DNA from: an uncultured Nitrospirota bacterium | Lineage (GTDB): Bacteria; Nitrospirota; Nitrospiria; Nitrospirales; UBA8639 | Direction of reading: 5' to 3' | Assembly (NCBI GenBank): GCA_937139405.1 | Contig: CAKZPV010000048.1 | Coordinates: 62,001-126,000, forward strand | DNA length: 64,000 nt | Shown: positions 52,889 through 61,632 of the stretch, piece after piece | Layout: each line of letters opens with the position of its first letter | Numbering within the stretch: the first letter of the stretch is position 1 | Program-made: the position numbers and the translations under genes | Notes under the pieces: generated by a model | The model's database searches: none | The model's input: only the letters and a program-made list of their open reading frames with translations | What the model was told of the DNA's origin: nothing

Positions 52889-55276
52889 ATGGGCAGATTA
52901 AAGAATTGTAAAAAGGTGCCTTCCACATGGCCATTGGTGATTGCAGTCTGTTTACTCACGGAACTAAGCATGGCGGAAGATTTCCAGACAAAAACTGCCA
53001 CGATAGCTGCCCCTCAAGAGGTGACAACACCGATGTCAGCACGAGCCATGATCCCACCGAACGCCGAAAGTCTGTTTAATGATCGGCAATCCCAAATAGG
53101 CGACCACCATCGGCCTACCCCTTTGGGGGAACTTACACAAGAAATGAGAAATGCAATGCGTCCCCCCAGTAACAGCGCATCTGCCGTACTCGCCGCAACA
53201 AATGTAACGAGCAGCTCGATTACCTTGGAAACCAATCGAGTCTTGTCGGATCAAGAAACCAATAACAGCACGAGTACAGTTAATGAACCAAGTGTCTCGG
53301 TCAGGGGGCCGGAAATTTTGTATACGGGAAATTGGTATGCCGCCTTCTCCACTGATAATGGAACCACTTTTTCCTTCATGAACCCTGACACCACCTTCCC
53401 TGATATTTCTGGCCAACCATGGTGCTGTGACTCATTCACACGATACGATAAACAAACCGACACCATGTTTTGGTTCCTCCAATATATTAAGGATGCCACA
53501 GGTAACACGCTTCGCTTAGCCTTAGCGCAAGGTAACGACATCACGAACCAAAATTGGCGTTTCTACGATTTCACACCAAAGGGAGTGGGCGATTGGGATA
53601 ATGAATGGTTTGATTATCCTGCGATGGTGGTCGGGGAGAATAACCTGTACATTACGGTTAATGTATTTAGCACGTTGCCATGCGGCAACCAATGCTTTAG
53701 GAGGAGTGTCATCCTACGTCTTCCCTTAAACAAAATGTCTTCCTATGAAGGATTTACCTATAATTATTTTGATTCGACTGAAAATGGAAGCCTTCGTCCA
53801 ACTCAAGGAGCCACGGATACGATGTACTTTGGGGACCATGTCAATCCTCAAACCCTTCGAGTCTTCTCCTGGCCTGAAAACAGTACGACCATCAGCAGTC
53901 ATGACGTATCTGTTGACGTATGGACCAGGCCTACCGGCACGGCCGTCGCCCCAGGACCGGACGGGAATGATTGGGTCGGTCGGGTTGATTCACGAATTAC
54001 TGCTGCTTGGAAGAGTGGAGATACCATCGGATTCGCATGGACCGCGGCCCAGGATACCAACTTTGCCTTTCCTCATGTCAGAAATGCCATTCTGAATAAA
54101 GATACCAAAGCGGTTGTCGGGCAACCTCATCTTTGGAATTCGGAGTTTGCCTTTGCCTACCCTGCCGCCGCTCCAAACTCAGACGGGGTCGTGGGACTGT
54201 CGCTCCTCTATGGTGGCGGATCACAATTCCATCCCAGCCATGCCGTAGGGTTTCTCAACGACACCAACACGGATTGGGAATTAGTGACGACCGTGAATGG
54301 CACGAATGGACCGTCAGATAATAAAGCCGGAGATTATGTGACGATAGAAACCCATGGGCAGGATCCAACATCATGGGTTACCACGGGGTTTTCTCTGCAA
54401 GGCGGTCCTACCCGTACCGATATTCAACCTCGTTATGTACATTTCAGTAAGAACGCCGATGGTGGCGGCAATCAACTTTCCATTGTCAAAACCGATCAAA
54501 CTGATCCTGTGCAACTTGGAACGCCAATTACTTATACCCTTACAGTCACAAACCAAGGCCCCAATTCTGCGACTGGGGTTGTCCTCACCGATCCTCTTCC
54601 TAGCAATGTGTCCTTTATCTCAGCCACTCCCAATACCTGTAGCGAAAATAACGGAACCGTTACGTGCTCCCTTGGAGATCTTGCAAAAGATGCGAGTACC
54701 ACGTTGTCCATTATTGTGGGCACATCCTCGGCAGGCACCGTTTCCAATACCGCCACGGTGAACGCCAACCAATCAAGCTCCGTTTCCGTTACCGAAACTA
54801 CCATAGTTGAAGGAGACGCTTCATCTTCAATGTGTAGTACACCAGGATTAGACATTTCTCAAGAACGAAACATTGAAGTGACGGACCTTCTCAATATCAG
54901 TCAGAGCGGTATACTAACGGATTTAAATGTCTCCCTTGATATTTCGCATACCTATGTCGGTGATGTGATTGTCGCCCTAGAACATGAAGGAGTTGGACCA
55001 AGGACCATACTCCTGAATCGTCCAATTTTCACACAAGGCAATTGTCAATTCGATGACATCCAGGCCACGCTTGATGATAATGCTGGCAGTTCCGTACAGG
55101 ATACATGTAGTCCTGATCAACCCACCGTAAAAGGAAGTTTTGTACCCCAAGAGCCTTTGAGCAGCTTTAACGGAAAAGAATTAAAAGGTAATTGGAAGCT
55201 ATCAGTGCAAGATAAGGCCTTTTTCGATGGAGGGAAATTAAATAAATGGTGTCTTATCCCAACTATTGGGAACTAG
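52889..55276 (+). CDS. Secreted Asp-box / DUF11 / P-domain protein
   Basis: 795 residues. The start is the ATG at 52889, which has AAGGAGG 8 bp upstream and is followed by a signal peptide ending M-A-E; an upstream open frame from 52772 lacks both. Regions: a propeller-like part (about 90-520) with an Asp-box S-T-D-N-G-T-T-F; a DUF11 repeat (about 529-640: ITYTLTVTNQGPNSATGVVLTDPLP); a C-terminal P/Homo-B domain (about 650-793: SGILTDLNVSLDISHTYVGDVIVALEHEG ... GNWKLSVQDKAFFDGGKLNKWCL). P domains accompany subtilisin-type proteases and other secreted enzymes, but no protease domain is present here. Likely extracellular adhesin or matrix protein; function inferred only from architecture. Confidence 0.87.
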   Translation: MGRLKNCKKVPSTWPLVIAVCLLTELSMAEDFQTKTATIAAPQEVTTPMSARAMIPPNAESLFNDRQSQIGDHHRPTPLGELTQEMRNAMRPPSNSASAVLAATNVTSSSITLETNRVLSDQETNNSTSTVNEPSVSVRGPEILYTGNWYAAFSTDNGTTFSFMNPDTTFPDISGQPWCCDSFTRYDKQTDTMFWFLQYIKDATGNTLRLALAQGNDITNQNWRFYDFTPKGVGDWDNEWFDYPAMVVGENNLYITVNVFSTLPCGNQCFRRSVILRLPLNKMSSYEGFTYNYFDSTENGSLRPTQGATDTMYFGDHVNPQTLRVFSWPENSTTISSHDVSVDVWTRPTGTAVAPGPDGNDWVGRVDSRITAAWKSGDTIGFAWTAAQDTNFAFPHVRNAILNKDTKAVVGQPHLWNSEFAFAYPAAAPNSDGVVGLSLLYGGGSQFHPSHAVGFLNDTNTDWELVTTVNGTNGPSDNKAGDYVTIETHGQDPTSWVTTGFSLQGGPTRTDIQPRYVHFSKNADGGGNQLSIVKTDQTDPVQLGTPITYTLTVTNQGPNSATGVVLTDPLPSNVSFISATPNTCSENNGTVTCSLGDLAKDASTTLSIIVGTSSAGTVSNTATVNANQSSSVSVTETTIVEGDASSSMCSTPGLDISQERNIEVTDLLNISQSGILTDLNVSLDISHTYVGDVIVALEHEGVGPRTILLNRPIFTQGNCQFDDIQATLDDNAGSSVQDTCSPDQPTVKGSFVPQEPLSSFNGKELKGNWKLSVQDKAFFDGGKLNKWCLIPTIGN

Positions 55277-55351
55277 GAAATTTCTCATAACAGAAAAACC
55301 TTTCTTTATCATAAATGCCTCAAAATTCTTGCTGAAATGAGGCCAAAGAAA

Positions 55352-55380
55352 GGCGGCTCGGGTGTGTTGCCCGAGCCGCC
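55352..55380 (-). terminator. Strong GC-rich terminator hairpin
   Basis: GGCGGCTCGGG and CCCGAGCCGCC form a perfect 11-bp stem around a 7-base loop. Read on the minus strand it is followed by TTTCTTTGG, so it best serves the VIT-vWA gene that ends at 55405. It may also end the convergent gene's transcript. Confidence 0.8.
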
Positions 55381-55404
55381 AGGAAATGAAATACCTAGCC
55401 GCAA

Positions 55405-57867
55405 CTATGCCGCTGCGGGTTGTAGGGTCACATAGCGAACAATGGATAGCTTGATTAAGGCTTTCAATTGCTCGATAGGAACATACCCAATAACCAGGTG
55501 GCTTGATTTGGGTTGTGCCACAGATTTGAAACCTAATTCCTCTAGTTGAGACAAGGTCTCTTCTTTGGTATCTACTAGCCATACCTGCACCATAACTCTT
55601 CCATCCTGAAACCTTGCCAACTCTTCGGCTGAAAAGGCCTTACCTTCCTTTTTTTTGTCCACTATCGTCAGTAAGGTGGAATCTAATTTTGACAGAGGTT
55701 CATTGGTGCCTATCATGGAACTATCTTCTTCCAGTCTATCTGCCATGACTGGTGCCGAACTGTAGGCTTCCTGAGCCACGACTCCTCGAAGAAGGTTCTT
55801 GCTCATTTTGGTCGCAGGTTTCATTGCACGACTTCGGAACCCCGCCGCGCGGTGCTCATCCTCACTGAAGATTCCCTCATAGCTGACGCCATCAGGTAAT
55901 TCAACTGGCACTTCTACACGCCTTGGTTGACCGCCTTCCGTGATGATCAATTCTTCCACGGCCACAAATGAGGTGAATTGCGTCATCAATCGATAGTCCA
56001 AACCTAATTGCGTGATCGCCTTTCGAACACTTGGCTTGGGATTGCCTTGTTGAATGCCGTTGTAATCTTGTGCCATCAAATCGGCAATCTTCGTGCGGGC
56101 CCATAACGTCGCTAAGACATCATGCTCAGGCTCAAAACCTGGAAAATCTACGTCAATCTTTCGCACGACCGAATGGCCAGCCACTTTTCCCTGTAACCGA
56201 ATCGTGCCTTTCCCAGGCGTGGTGTATCGTCCAGTTACAAGCAATGGCTTAGCACTAAAGAGGTCGGGCAGCCGTTTTGGATAAACCGCGGACACATCTA
56301 AGCCATCCCAGTCCACCGAGATATCTGTCAACAACGGATGTTGCACGCGTTCATAAAAACGATGAGCCGCTTGTGATCCGTCATCTTGCAACCCCACATA
56401 TTCCACTTCACCACGTCCATGTTCAGCCATTTTGTCTAATAAAAAGCGATTGACGCTGCTACCAATGCCAAAAGCAAAGACTCGTGCATTTTGGTGCTTT
56501 TGGATTTCTCCGACAATCGCCATATCATTGCCTATATACCCGTCTGTCATGAAACAGACAATTCGCAGATGTTCTTGAGAATCGCTTGGATCTAACGCAG
56601 CTCGAATGGCTTTCATCATTTCCGTGCCGCCTCCGCCTCTCCGGGAAGAGAGAAAGGCTCGAGCCTTTCGCACATTCGAAGGAGTAGCCGGAACCGGTTC
56701 TGGAAATAGAATATGAGTATCTCCCGCGAAGGTAATGAGATTAAACGTATCACGTGGATTGAGCCCCTTAATCGCCAGGCTCATGGTTTCTTTCGCTTTT
56801 TCAATCGGAAACCCCGACATAGACCCTGAGGTATCCAAGACAAACACTAATTCCTTTGGGGTGACATTATCAGTCTCTACACGATCCGGCGGCTGCAGGA
56901 GTAGAGTAAAGAAACCGTCCTTTCCCTTCCGATGGGTCAGCACTGCATCACGAATGTCCTTTCCCGCGACTGCATACGTCAGAATAAAATCTTTATTAGG
57001 AATAGTCGCTTCCTCTTTGAGATGGACTTCAGCCTGAGAAGATTTCAAGTTCGTCACCGCAATCTCGTGCGTGGTTGATTGAACGTGGTGAATGGGCACT
57101 CCCGCATCAATCTTCACGGACAGCGACAGATCATGTCCCGACCGAGTACCCGGTTTCAGAACAGGCGGAGTGATTTGGGAGGCATCGGGGACTTGGTCTG
57201 TATCCCACGCCCAACCACCACCCAAGGGTGGTGTGTGATCAAACGGACGACTAGGGATATATCGAGGCCCCACCACCATAGGGAACACGACCGAATACGC
57301 TCCATCGTTATATGACAAGGTCTGTACATAACTGATCATGATTGAAATCTTCTCCCCTGGCAGAATATTTGCCACGGATTGCGTAAAAATATTGGGACGT
57401 TCTTGATCCAACAGACCAGTCACATTGCCTCGTCGCTTCGCGGCTTCATAAATGGCTCGGGCCTCTTCTCGTTTTTTGATCGTGCCTTTCACAACGCGAT
57501 CGCCAACAGTCAGCGTCATATTGTCCACTGCGGCATTCTGCGGAAGTGGGAAAACATAGACGGCTTCAATTTTGTCTGAATAGGGATTTTCGAACTGCTG
57601 AGTGACCTGAGCCCGTGCGAGCGGCCCACTGATCTGAATAGACACATTGGTGTGTTTGAGGGGGAAAGCCTGAGTCGGCTTCCTCTCATCATCTAACCCT
57701 ACTAAAGCCCCGGACGCATCACCTACCCATCCTGCACTCGCATAGGCCATGGGAGACGGACCTGAAAGAAACCCCAATAAACTTCCACCAAACAATGCCA
57801 ATGCCCCAGTCAAACAACCACCCAGGACCCAGCCTAAAAACCCTTTTCGTCGATTTGTGACGTTCAT
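55405..57867 (-). CDS. VIT and von Willebrand A domain protein
   Basis: 820 residues from the ATG at 57867, which follows AGGAGGAG. A signal or anchor span (about 8-45) precedes a VIT domain (about 70-200: VSIQISGPLARAQVTQQFENPYSDKIEAVYVFPLPQNAAVDNM split over the domain). A vWA domain follows with MIDAS D-T-S-G-S-M-S near residue 344 and F-M-T-D-G-Y-I-G-N-D. After residue about 640 comes a unique C-terminal part. The architecture matches the inter-alpha-trypsin-inhibitor-like proteins of bacteria, some of which are sortase targets; no LPxTG-type signal or terminal span is present here, and no sortase gene is nearby. Expected to be periplasmic or surface, binding partners through the metal site. 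Confidence 0.9.
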   Translation of the reverse strand: MNVTNRRKGFLGWVLGGCLTGALALFGGSLLGFLSGPSPMAYASAGWVGDASGALVGLDDERKPTQAFPLKHTNVSIQISGPLARAQVTQQFENPYSDKIEAVYVFPLPQNAAVDNMTLTVGDRVVKGTIKKREEARAIYEAAKRRGNVTGLLDQERPNIFTQSVANILPGEKISIMISYVQTLSYNDGAYSVVFPMVVGPRYIPSRPFDHTPPLGGGWAWDTDQVPDASQITPPVLKPGTRSGHDLSLSVKIDAGVPIHHVQSTTHEIAVTNLKSSQAEVHLKEEATIPNKDFILTYAVAGKDIRDAVLTHRKGKDGFFTLLLQPPDRVETDNVTPKELVFVLDTSGSMSGFPIEKAKETMSLAIKGLNPRDTFNLITFAGDTHILFPEPVPATPSNVRKARAFLSSRRGGGGTEMMKAIRAALDPSDSQEHLRIVCFMTDGYIGNDMAIVGEIQKHQNARVFAFGIGSSVNRFLLDKMAEHGRGEVEYVGLQDDGSQAAHRFYERVQHPLLTDISVDWDGLDVSAVYPKRLPDLFSAKPLLVTGRYTTPGKGTIRLQGKVAGHSVVRKIDVDFPGFEPEHDVLATLWARTKIADLMAQDYNGIQQGNPKPSVRKAITQLGLDYRLMTQFTSFVAVEELIITEGGQPRRVEVPVELPDGVSYEGIFSEDEHRAAGFRSRAMKPATKMSKNLLRGVVAQEAYSSAPVMADRLEEDSSMIGTNEPLSKLDSTLLTIVDKKKEGKAFSAEELARFQDGRVMVQVWLVDTKEETLSQLEELGFKSVAQPKSSHLVIGYVPIEQLKALIKLSIVRYVTLQPAAA

Positions 57868-58158
57868 AACTCTCCTCCTATGGTTCCACGGCCCCATGCC
57901 GCTTCATAGGAGGAGATGGCACCACTCTCCAAATCCTTTCAGGACAATTTTTGATAGAAAGAACAAATTGGGGCTCTAGAAACTAAACGATTGCCAGAAC
58001 CTAAAAAGAAACTCCCTGGCAATAGAGGCCGGATTAGAATACTTTGAGGGTATTAGAGGATTCTAGGTGTGACTATTCCCGGCTGGGGTATCATCCTTGA
58101 TGGCACCCCAATTCAGTAGACCGTGATAGAATTTGATTTGCCGGACCCAAAAATCAGG

Positions 58159-60261
58159 TTACAGGCTTTTCAAATATTCTACTAATGCCCAACGTTCAGC
58201 ATGACTGATTGGCGCTAAGTACTCTACATCAAACTGGCCATTGGCCTTGCGGATGGCATTTCCATCCTTGTCCGTTTTAATGATTCTTGTGACACCGACC
58301 GCGTACTCGTGCCCTTCATTGGAATTACCGAGTAATGAGGTATCAAACATTAATTCTGGGAATTGGTTTTGATCGAGCTGGGAAAAGCCGACTTTTTCAA
58401 TGTCCAACTCACGATTCCCCACTGTGAAAGTCTTTGATCGGCACTGTGTTCCCTGCTCCAACTGCCGCCCGTCTTTGTCTTCACACGAGCTAGGAAGAAG
58501 GAGTTCATAGAGATTCGGCACGGAACCGTTATGAAGATAAGGAGCAGTCGCCCAAATGCCGTTCAACGGTCGGCCTTTATAGACATGAAGATGTTTTAAG
58601 TCCTTGTCTCTTTCGCCGTCTTTTTTGTTGACGACCTCAAAATCAACGTGCCGATCCGCTTCACTCGTCATAAAAGGGATCAATGATTTCCAGGGGTTAC
58701 TGCCCCATGAAACGGCATAGACGGGCAAGTCCCATACGGCCCCGTTGGATAGCACTTCCCCCGTTAAATGGGTAATAGCATCCGCACCCTTAATTCCAGT
58801 TGGGAGGTCCTTACATCTCTGCTCCTTCGGAACCATAGGAAATTCACTTTGGCTACAATAGGAAATCGCGTTGTTAGCCATCATTGGGTCTGTCCCAATC
58901 TCTTTTACACTCGAAAACTGAGAGATCACTCTTCTACTACCGTCTTCTCGATCAATATGTTGGTGACATGATGCACATCGATATTTTTTGAAAACTGCTA
59001 ACCCAAGCTCCCAATCAGATAATTCTTTCATCAATTGATCTAATTCTTTTTCATCGGCCGCCTCGATTGCATTGATTATCTCTACTCTCTTTTCTTCATC
59101 TTGTGGGAGCCCCTTAATCGTCGGCAACACATTGTCTTTTGCTAACTGCTCCCATGACGGAGACCATAAGTGTTTTATTTTTCGTTCTAAACTCACCTGA
59201 TTCCATTTCCGAACTGATGAGGAGTAGTTTCCGAATCCTAAGATTGTAGGAATCAGTCCAGTTTCTTCATTTCCCGCATGCACGGTCGCAAATACTCCAA
59301 GAACCTCACTCCCGTTGCGACCCAAGGGCCCAAGACCTCCTACCCCTGTATTGCCAGCTATCCCATTCCATTGCACAAAATCATGGTGCGGCGTATCCCA
59401 AAGAAACGGATAACTGACCGGAGCATTGGCAGGATGATACCGATCCACACTGGAAGGCGAGCGAACAGATTCTATTCTATTAAAAATACGACCAAAGGCA
59501 TCCAAGCGCCCATATCCATAGCCTCCATTCACTTGTGTTTGGGTCGGGTCAATCCTTCCTTTCTGGGGATCGTCCTTTTCATTAAAGGTTTTGATCCTCG
59601 TATATTGATTTTTCAGAACATTGCGAAATTCTAGTTTTTCATCTTCGGTGGCATCCGCCGACAAAACATTTTCTGCTAATCTATTAAACTTTCCTGGATC
59701 ATTCTCATCATACAAACTATTCAATAAAGCATGTTCAAGTTCTTTAAACATCGTTTGCATATCTGCCATCGATGGTCCACCATCAATGCGAATACCAACG
59801 TTTTTGTGATTCACTTGTGTCGTATGACAGGCCGCGCAAGTGAAACCAATGTAGTCTTTTCCTTCGTAGGAATCCTTTACCCAACCAACGGGTAGCCCAT
59901 CTTTGTTACCACTCGTGCTTCTTTGGGGCAAAAACCGAAACTTATTCATGTTGTCATCATTACGAAATAATCGAAACTCTCCCTCAACCTGACTTTCGGC
60001 TTGTTCTAAATATTTAAAAATCTGGTAGTCCATTAAATTAGAACCTTGCGTGGTGTAGTAGAACCAGAGGCTATCTGATGGATCCCAGTTCTGCTCCGGA
60101 TAGATAACCCTCTTGGCCATGTCCCCATATAGATCGACAGTTTCAGTAGGGAGTGCTCCTCGATCCTCATCGGGGAATCCTTGCGAAGCATAGCTGCAAC
60201 CGACAAAGATGAGGCAGGCAAGACAGATTCCTAGATTTTTCAGAATTTGCAAGCAATTCAT
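58159..60261 (-). CDS. Di-haem c-type cytochrome lipoprotein, RoxA/peroxidase-like
   Basis: 700 residues. Lipobox F-V-G-C after the signal peptide, then two haem motifs: C-A-A-C-H near residue 141 and C-A-S-C-H near 426. The stretch A-P-Y-L-H-N-G-S-V-P-N-L-Y is the hallmark of the large di-haem cytochromes related to cytochrome c peroxidase/MauG and to the rubber oxygenase RoxA. Such proteins use one haem for catalysis and the other for electron transfer, and are matured by the Ccm system. Start at ATG 60261, with GGAGGG upstream; an in-frame ATG at 60276 overlaps that site. Last gene of a three-gene operon. The substrate is unknown; peroxide or an organic substrate are both possible. Confidence 0.87.
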   Translation of the reverse strand: MNCLQILKNLGICLACLIFVGCSYASQGFPDEDRGALPTETVDLYGDMAKRVIYPEQNWDPSDSLWFYYTTQGSNLMDYQIFKYLEQAESQVEGEFRLFRNDDNMNKFRFLPQRSTSGNKDGLPVGWVKDSYEGKDYIGFTCAACHTTQVNHKNVGIRIDGGPSMADMQTMFKELEHALLNSLYDENDPGKFNRLAENVLSADATEDEKLEFRNVLKNQYTRIKTFNEKDDPQKGRIDPTQTQVNGGYGYGRLDAFGRIFNRIESVRSPSSVDRYHPANAPVSYPFLWDTPHHDFVQWNGIAGNTGVGGLGPLGRNGSEVLGVFATVHAGNEETGLIPTILGFGNYSSSVRKWNQVSLERKIKHLWSPSWEQLAKDNVLPTIKGLPQDEEKRVEIINAIEAADEKELDQLMKELSDWELGLAVFKKYRCASCHQHIDREDGSRRVISQFSSVKEIGTDPMMANNAISYCSQSEFPMVPKEQRCKDLPTGIKGADAITHLTGEVLSNGAVWDLPVYAVSWGSNPWKSLIPFMTSEADRHVDFEVVNKKDGERDKDLKHLHVYKGRPLNGIWATAPYLHNGSVPNLYELLLPSSCEDKDGRQLEQGTQCRSKTFTVGNRELDIEKVGFSQLDQNQFPELMFDTSLLGNSNEGHEYAVGVTRIIKTDKDGNAIRKANGQFDVEYLAPISHAERWALVEYLKSL

Positions 60262-60345
60262 GAGTCTGCCCTCCATTATAGATAGATTTCGTAGGTTTCA
60301 GACCATGTCTGTCATACACGTTCAGACAAACTGAACGATTTAATC

Positions 60346-61599
60346 TTAATCACCACCAGTGTTGACAGGGCACCCGGCCTTTTCCGGGTAATTCAGACAG
60401 TGTCTGTAATCACTAACAATGGGATAGATCACTTTTCGTAGACGATTGACCACTCCCAAAGGACGGTGTTCATCGCCTGCGTTCCATGGGTCAAAAGATT
60501 CATTTTCGCAAGCACTCTCATGCCACTCACCCAAAGGCTGTTTGAGAATTTTGATTAAGGCCACCGGCCTAAATTTTGACGCCCCCTTATCCTCCCATTC
60601 GACTTGCGAGTTTTCTACGCTCATGTCCTTTGTTCCTTCTTGAACCATAAACTCCATACAGGCATCTCCATTTTTCAATGTTTCCCGCAATGCGGTTCTC
60701 AGGTAACTTTCATCTTGTTCCTGTGGCTCAGAACTCTGAACAGCTATACAGGACGAAGCAACATCTGGGGAAAGGCTGGAGTTGGGAGGACTCAAGGTAT
60801 AGGGTTTTGCAGAGAATTTTATCGCTCTACGTTCAGGATCGCTTTCTTTGCCCAAACGATAAGGAACCATGGAATAATATTGCGTTTGTAATGGATTCTT
60901 AACTTTTTCTTCCTGGAAAATCGTTTCCTTGGCATTGATGATCCCTTTAAACCATAACGCAGACAGCATTTTTAATACTTTGGGCACTACATTCTCAGTG
61001 TTCTGTGCCTGTGTCAAAGTCAGGTAGTCCGAGGGATCATCAAGAATGAAAACAGGATGATTAATCATAATGAAGTCCTGTTCCCTCTCCAAAAGGTTTT
61101 TCACTCTTAGACCTTGGTCGTTCTCGAGTTGATGAGTCAATTTAATGGCCATTCCCCTGGCATCGTTATCGTGATCATTACCTGCTGGGTTCTCGCTGCT
61201 ATTAGAGAGACGGATCAATGCTTCATACACGTGGCCATCAGTAAATACCCCCTTTGCAAGGCTGGGATCTAAATCTTGGTAGGTATGGAATTCCGCTTTC
61301 ACGCAGCCATTTTCTTTTGGATGAGCATCTCTCGAAGCCCTCTTAACTCCTTTGTCAGCATTACGGTCAACCGTGTACATCACTTCATCTGCAATCTGGT
61401 AAGCGAGCACTTCTTCATCCGGATACTTGTTTTCAGTAAAATATTTCGGGTTCGAATCTACTTGAGGGTAGGACATTTCATCTTTATGCTTCATAATAAT
61501 ATTCAAGTGCATTTGATGAATTTCATCGTCTGGATGGGTCGGGACAGTGTCGCAGGCAACCATAGTCATGATCATCCCAACAAGCAGGGCATACCTCAT
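60346..61599 (-). CDS. Catalase-superfamily lipoprotein
   Basis: 417 residues. Signal peptide with lipobox M-V-A-C. The body shows the pattern of catalase-related haem proteins: K-A-E-F-H-T-Y (distal histidine candidate), D-A-R-G-M-A-I-K-L, Q-D-F-I-M-I-N-H-P-V-F, and near the C-terminus F-D-P-W-N-A-G-D-E-H-R-P-L-G-V-V-N-R-L-R-K-V-I-Y. It is shorter than true catalases (about 480 or more) and is exported, so peroxidase, oxygenase or hydroperoxide-processing activity is as likely as catalase. It lies between two di-haem cytochrome genes on one strand (gaps 33 and 84 bp), so the three are probably one functional unit. GAGG precedes the ATG. Confidence 0.82.
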   Translation of the reverse strand: MRYALLVGMIMTMVACDTVPTHPDDEIHQMHLNIIMKHKDEMSYPQVDSNPKYFTENKYPDEEVLAYQIADEVMYTVDRNADKGVKRASRDAHPKENGCVKAEFHTYQDLDPSLAKGVFTDGHVYEALIRLSNSSENPAGNDHDNDARGMAIKLTHQLENDQGLRVKNLLEREQDFIMINHPVFILDDPSDYLTLTQAQNTENVVPKVLKMLSALWFKGIINAKETIFQEEKVKNPLQTQYYSMVPYRLGKESDPERRAIKFSAKPYTLSPPNSSLSPDVASSCIAVQSSEPQEQDESYLRTALRETLKNGDACMEFMVQEGTKDMSVENSQVEWEDKGASKFRPVALIKILKQPLGEWHESACENESFDPWNAGDEHRPLGVVNRLRKVIYPIVSDYRHCLNYPEKAGCPVNTGGD

Positions 61600-61632
61600 A
61601 TTAATACCTCAATTCTATAGAGAATTACTTTA

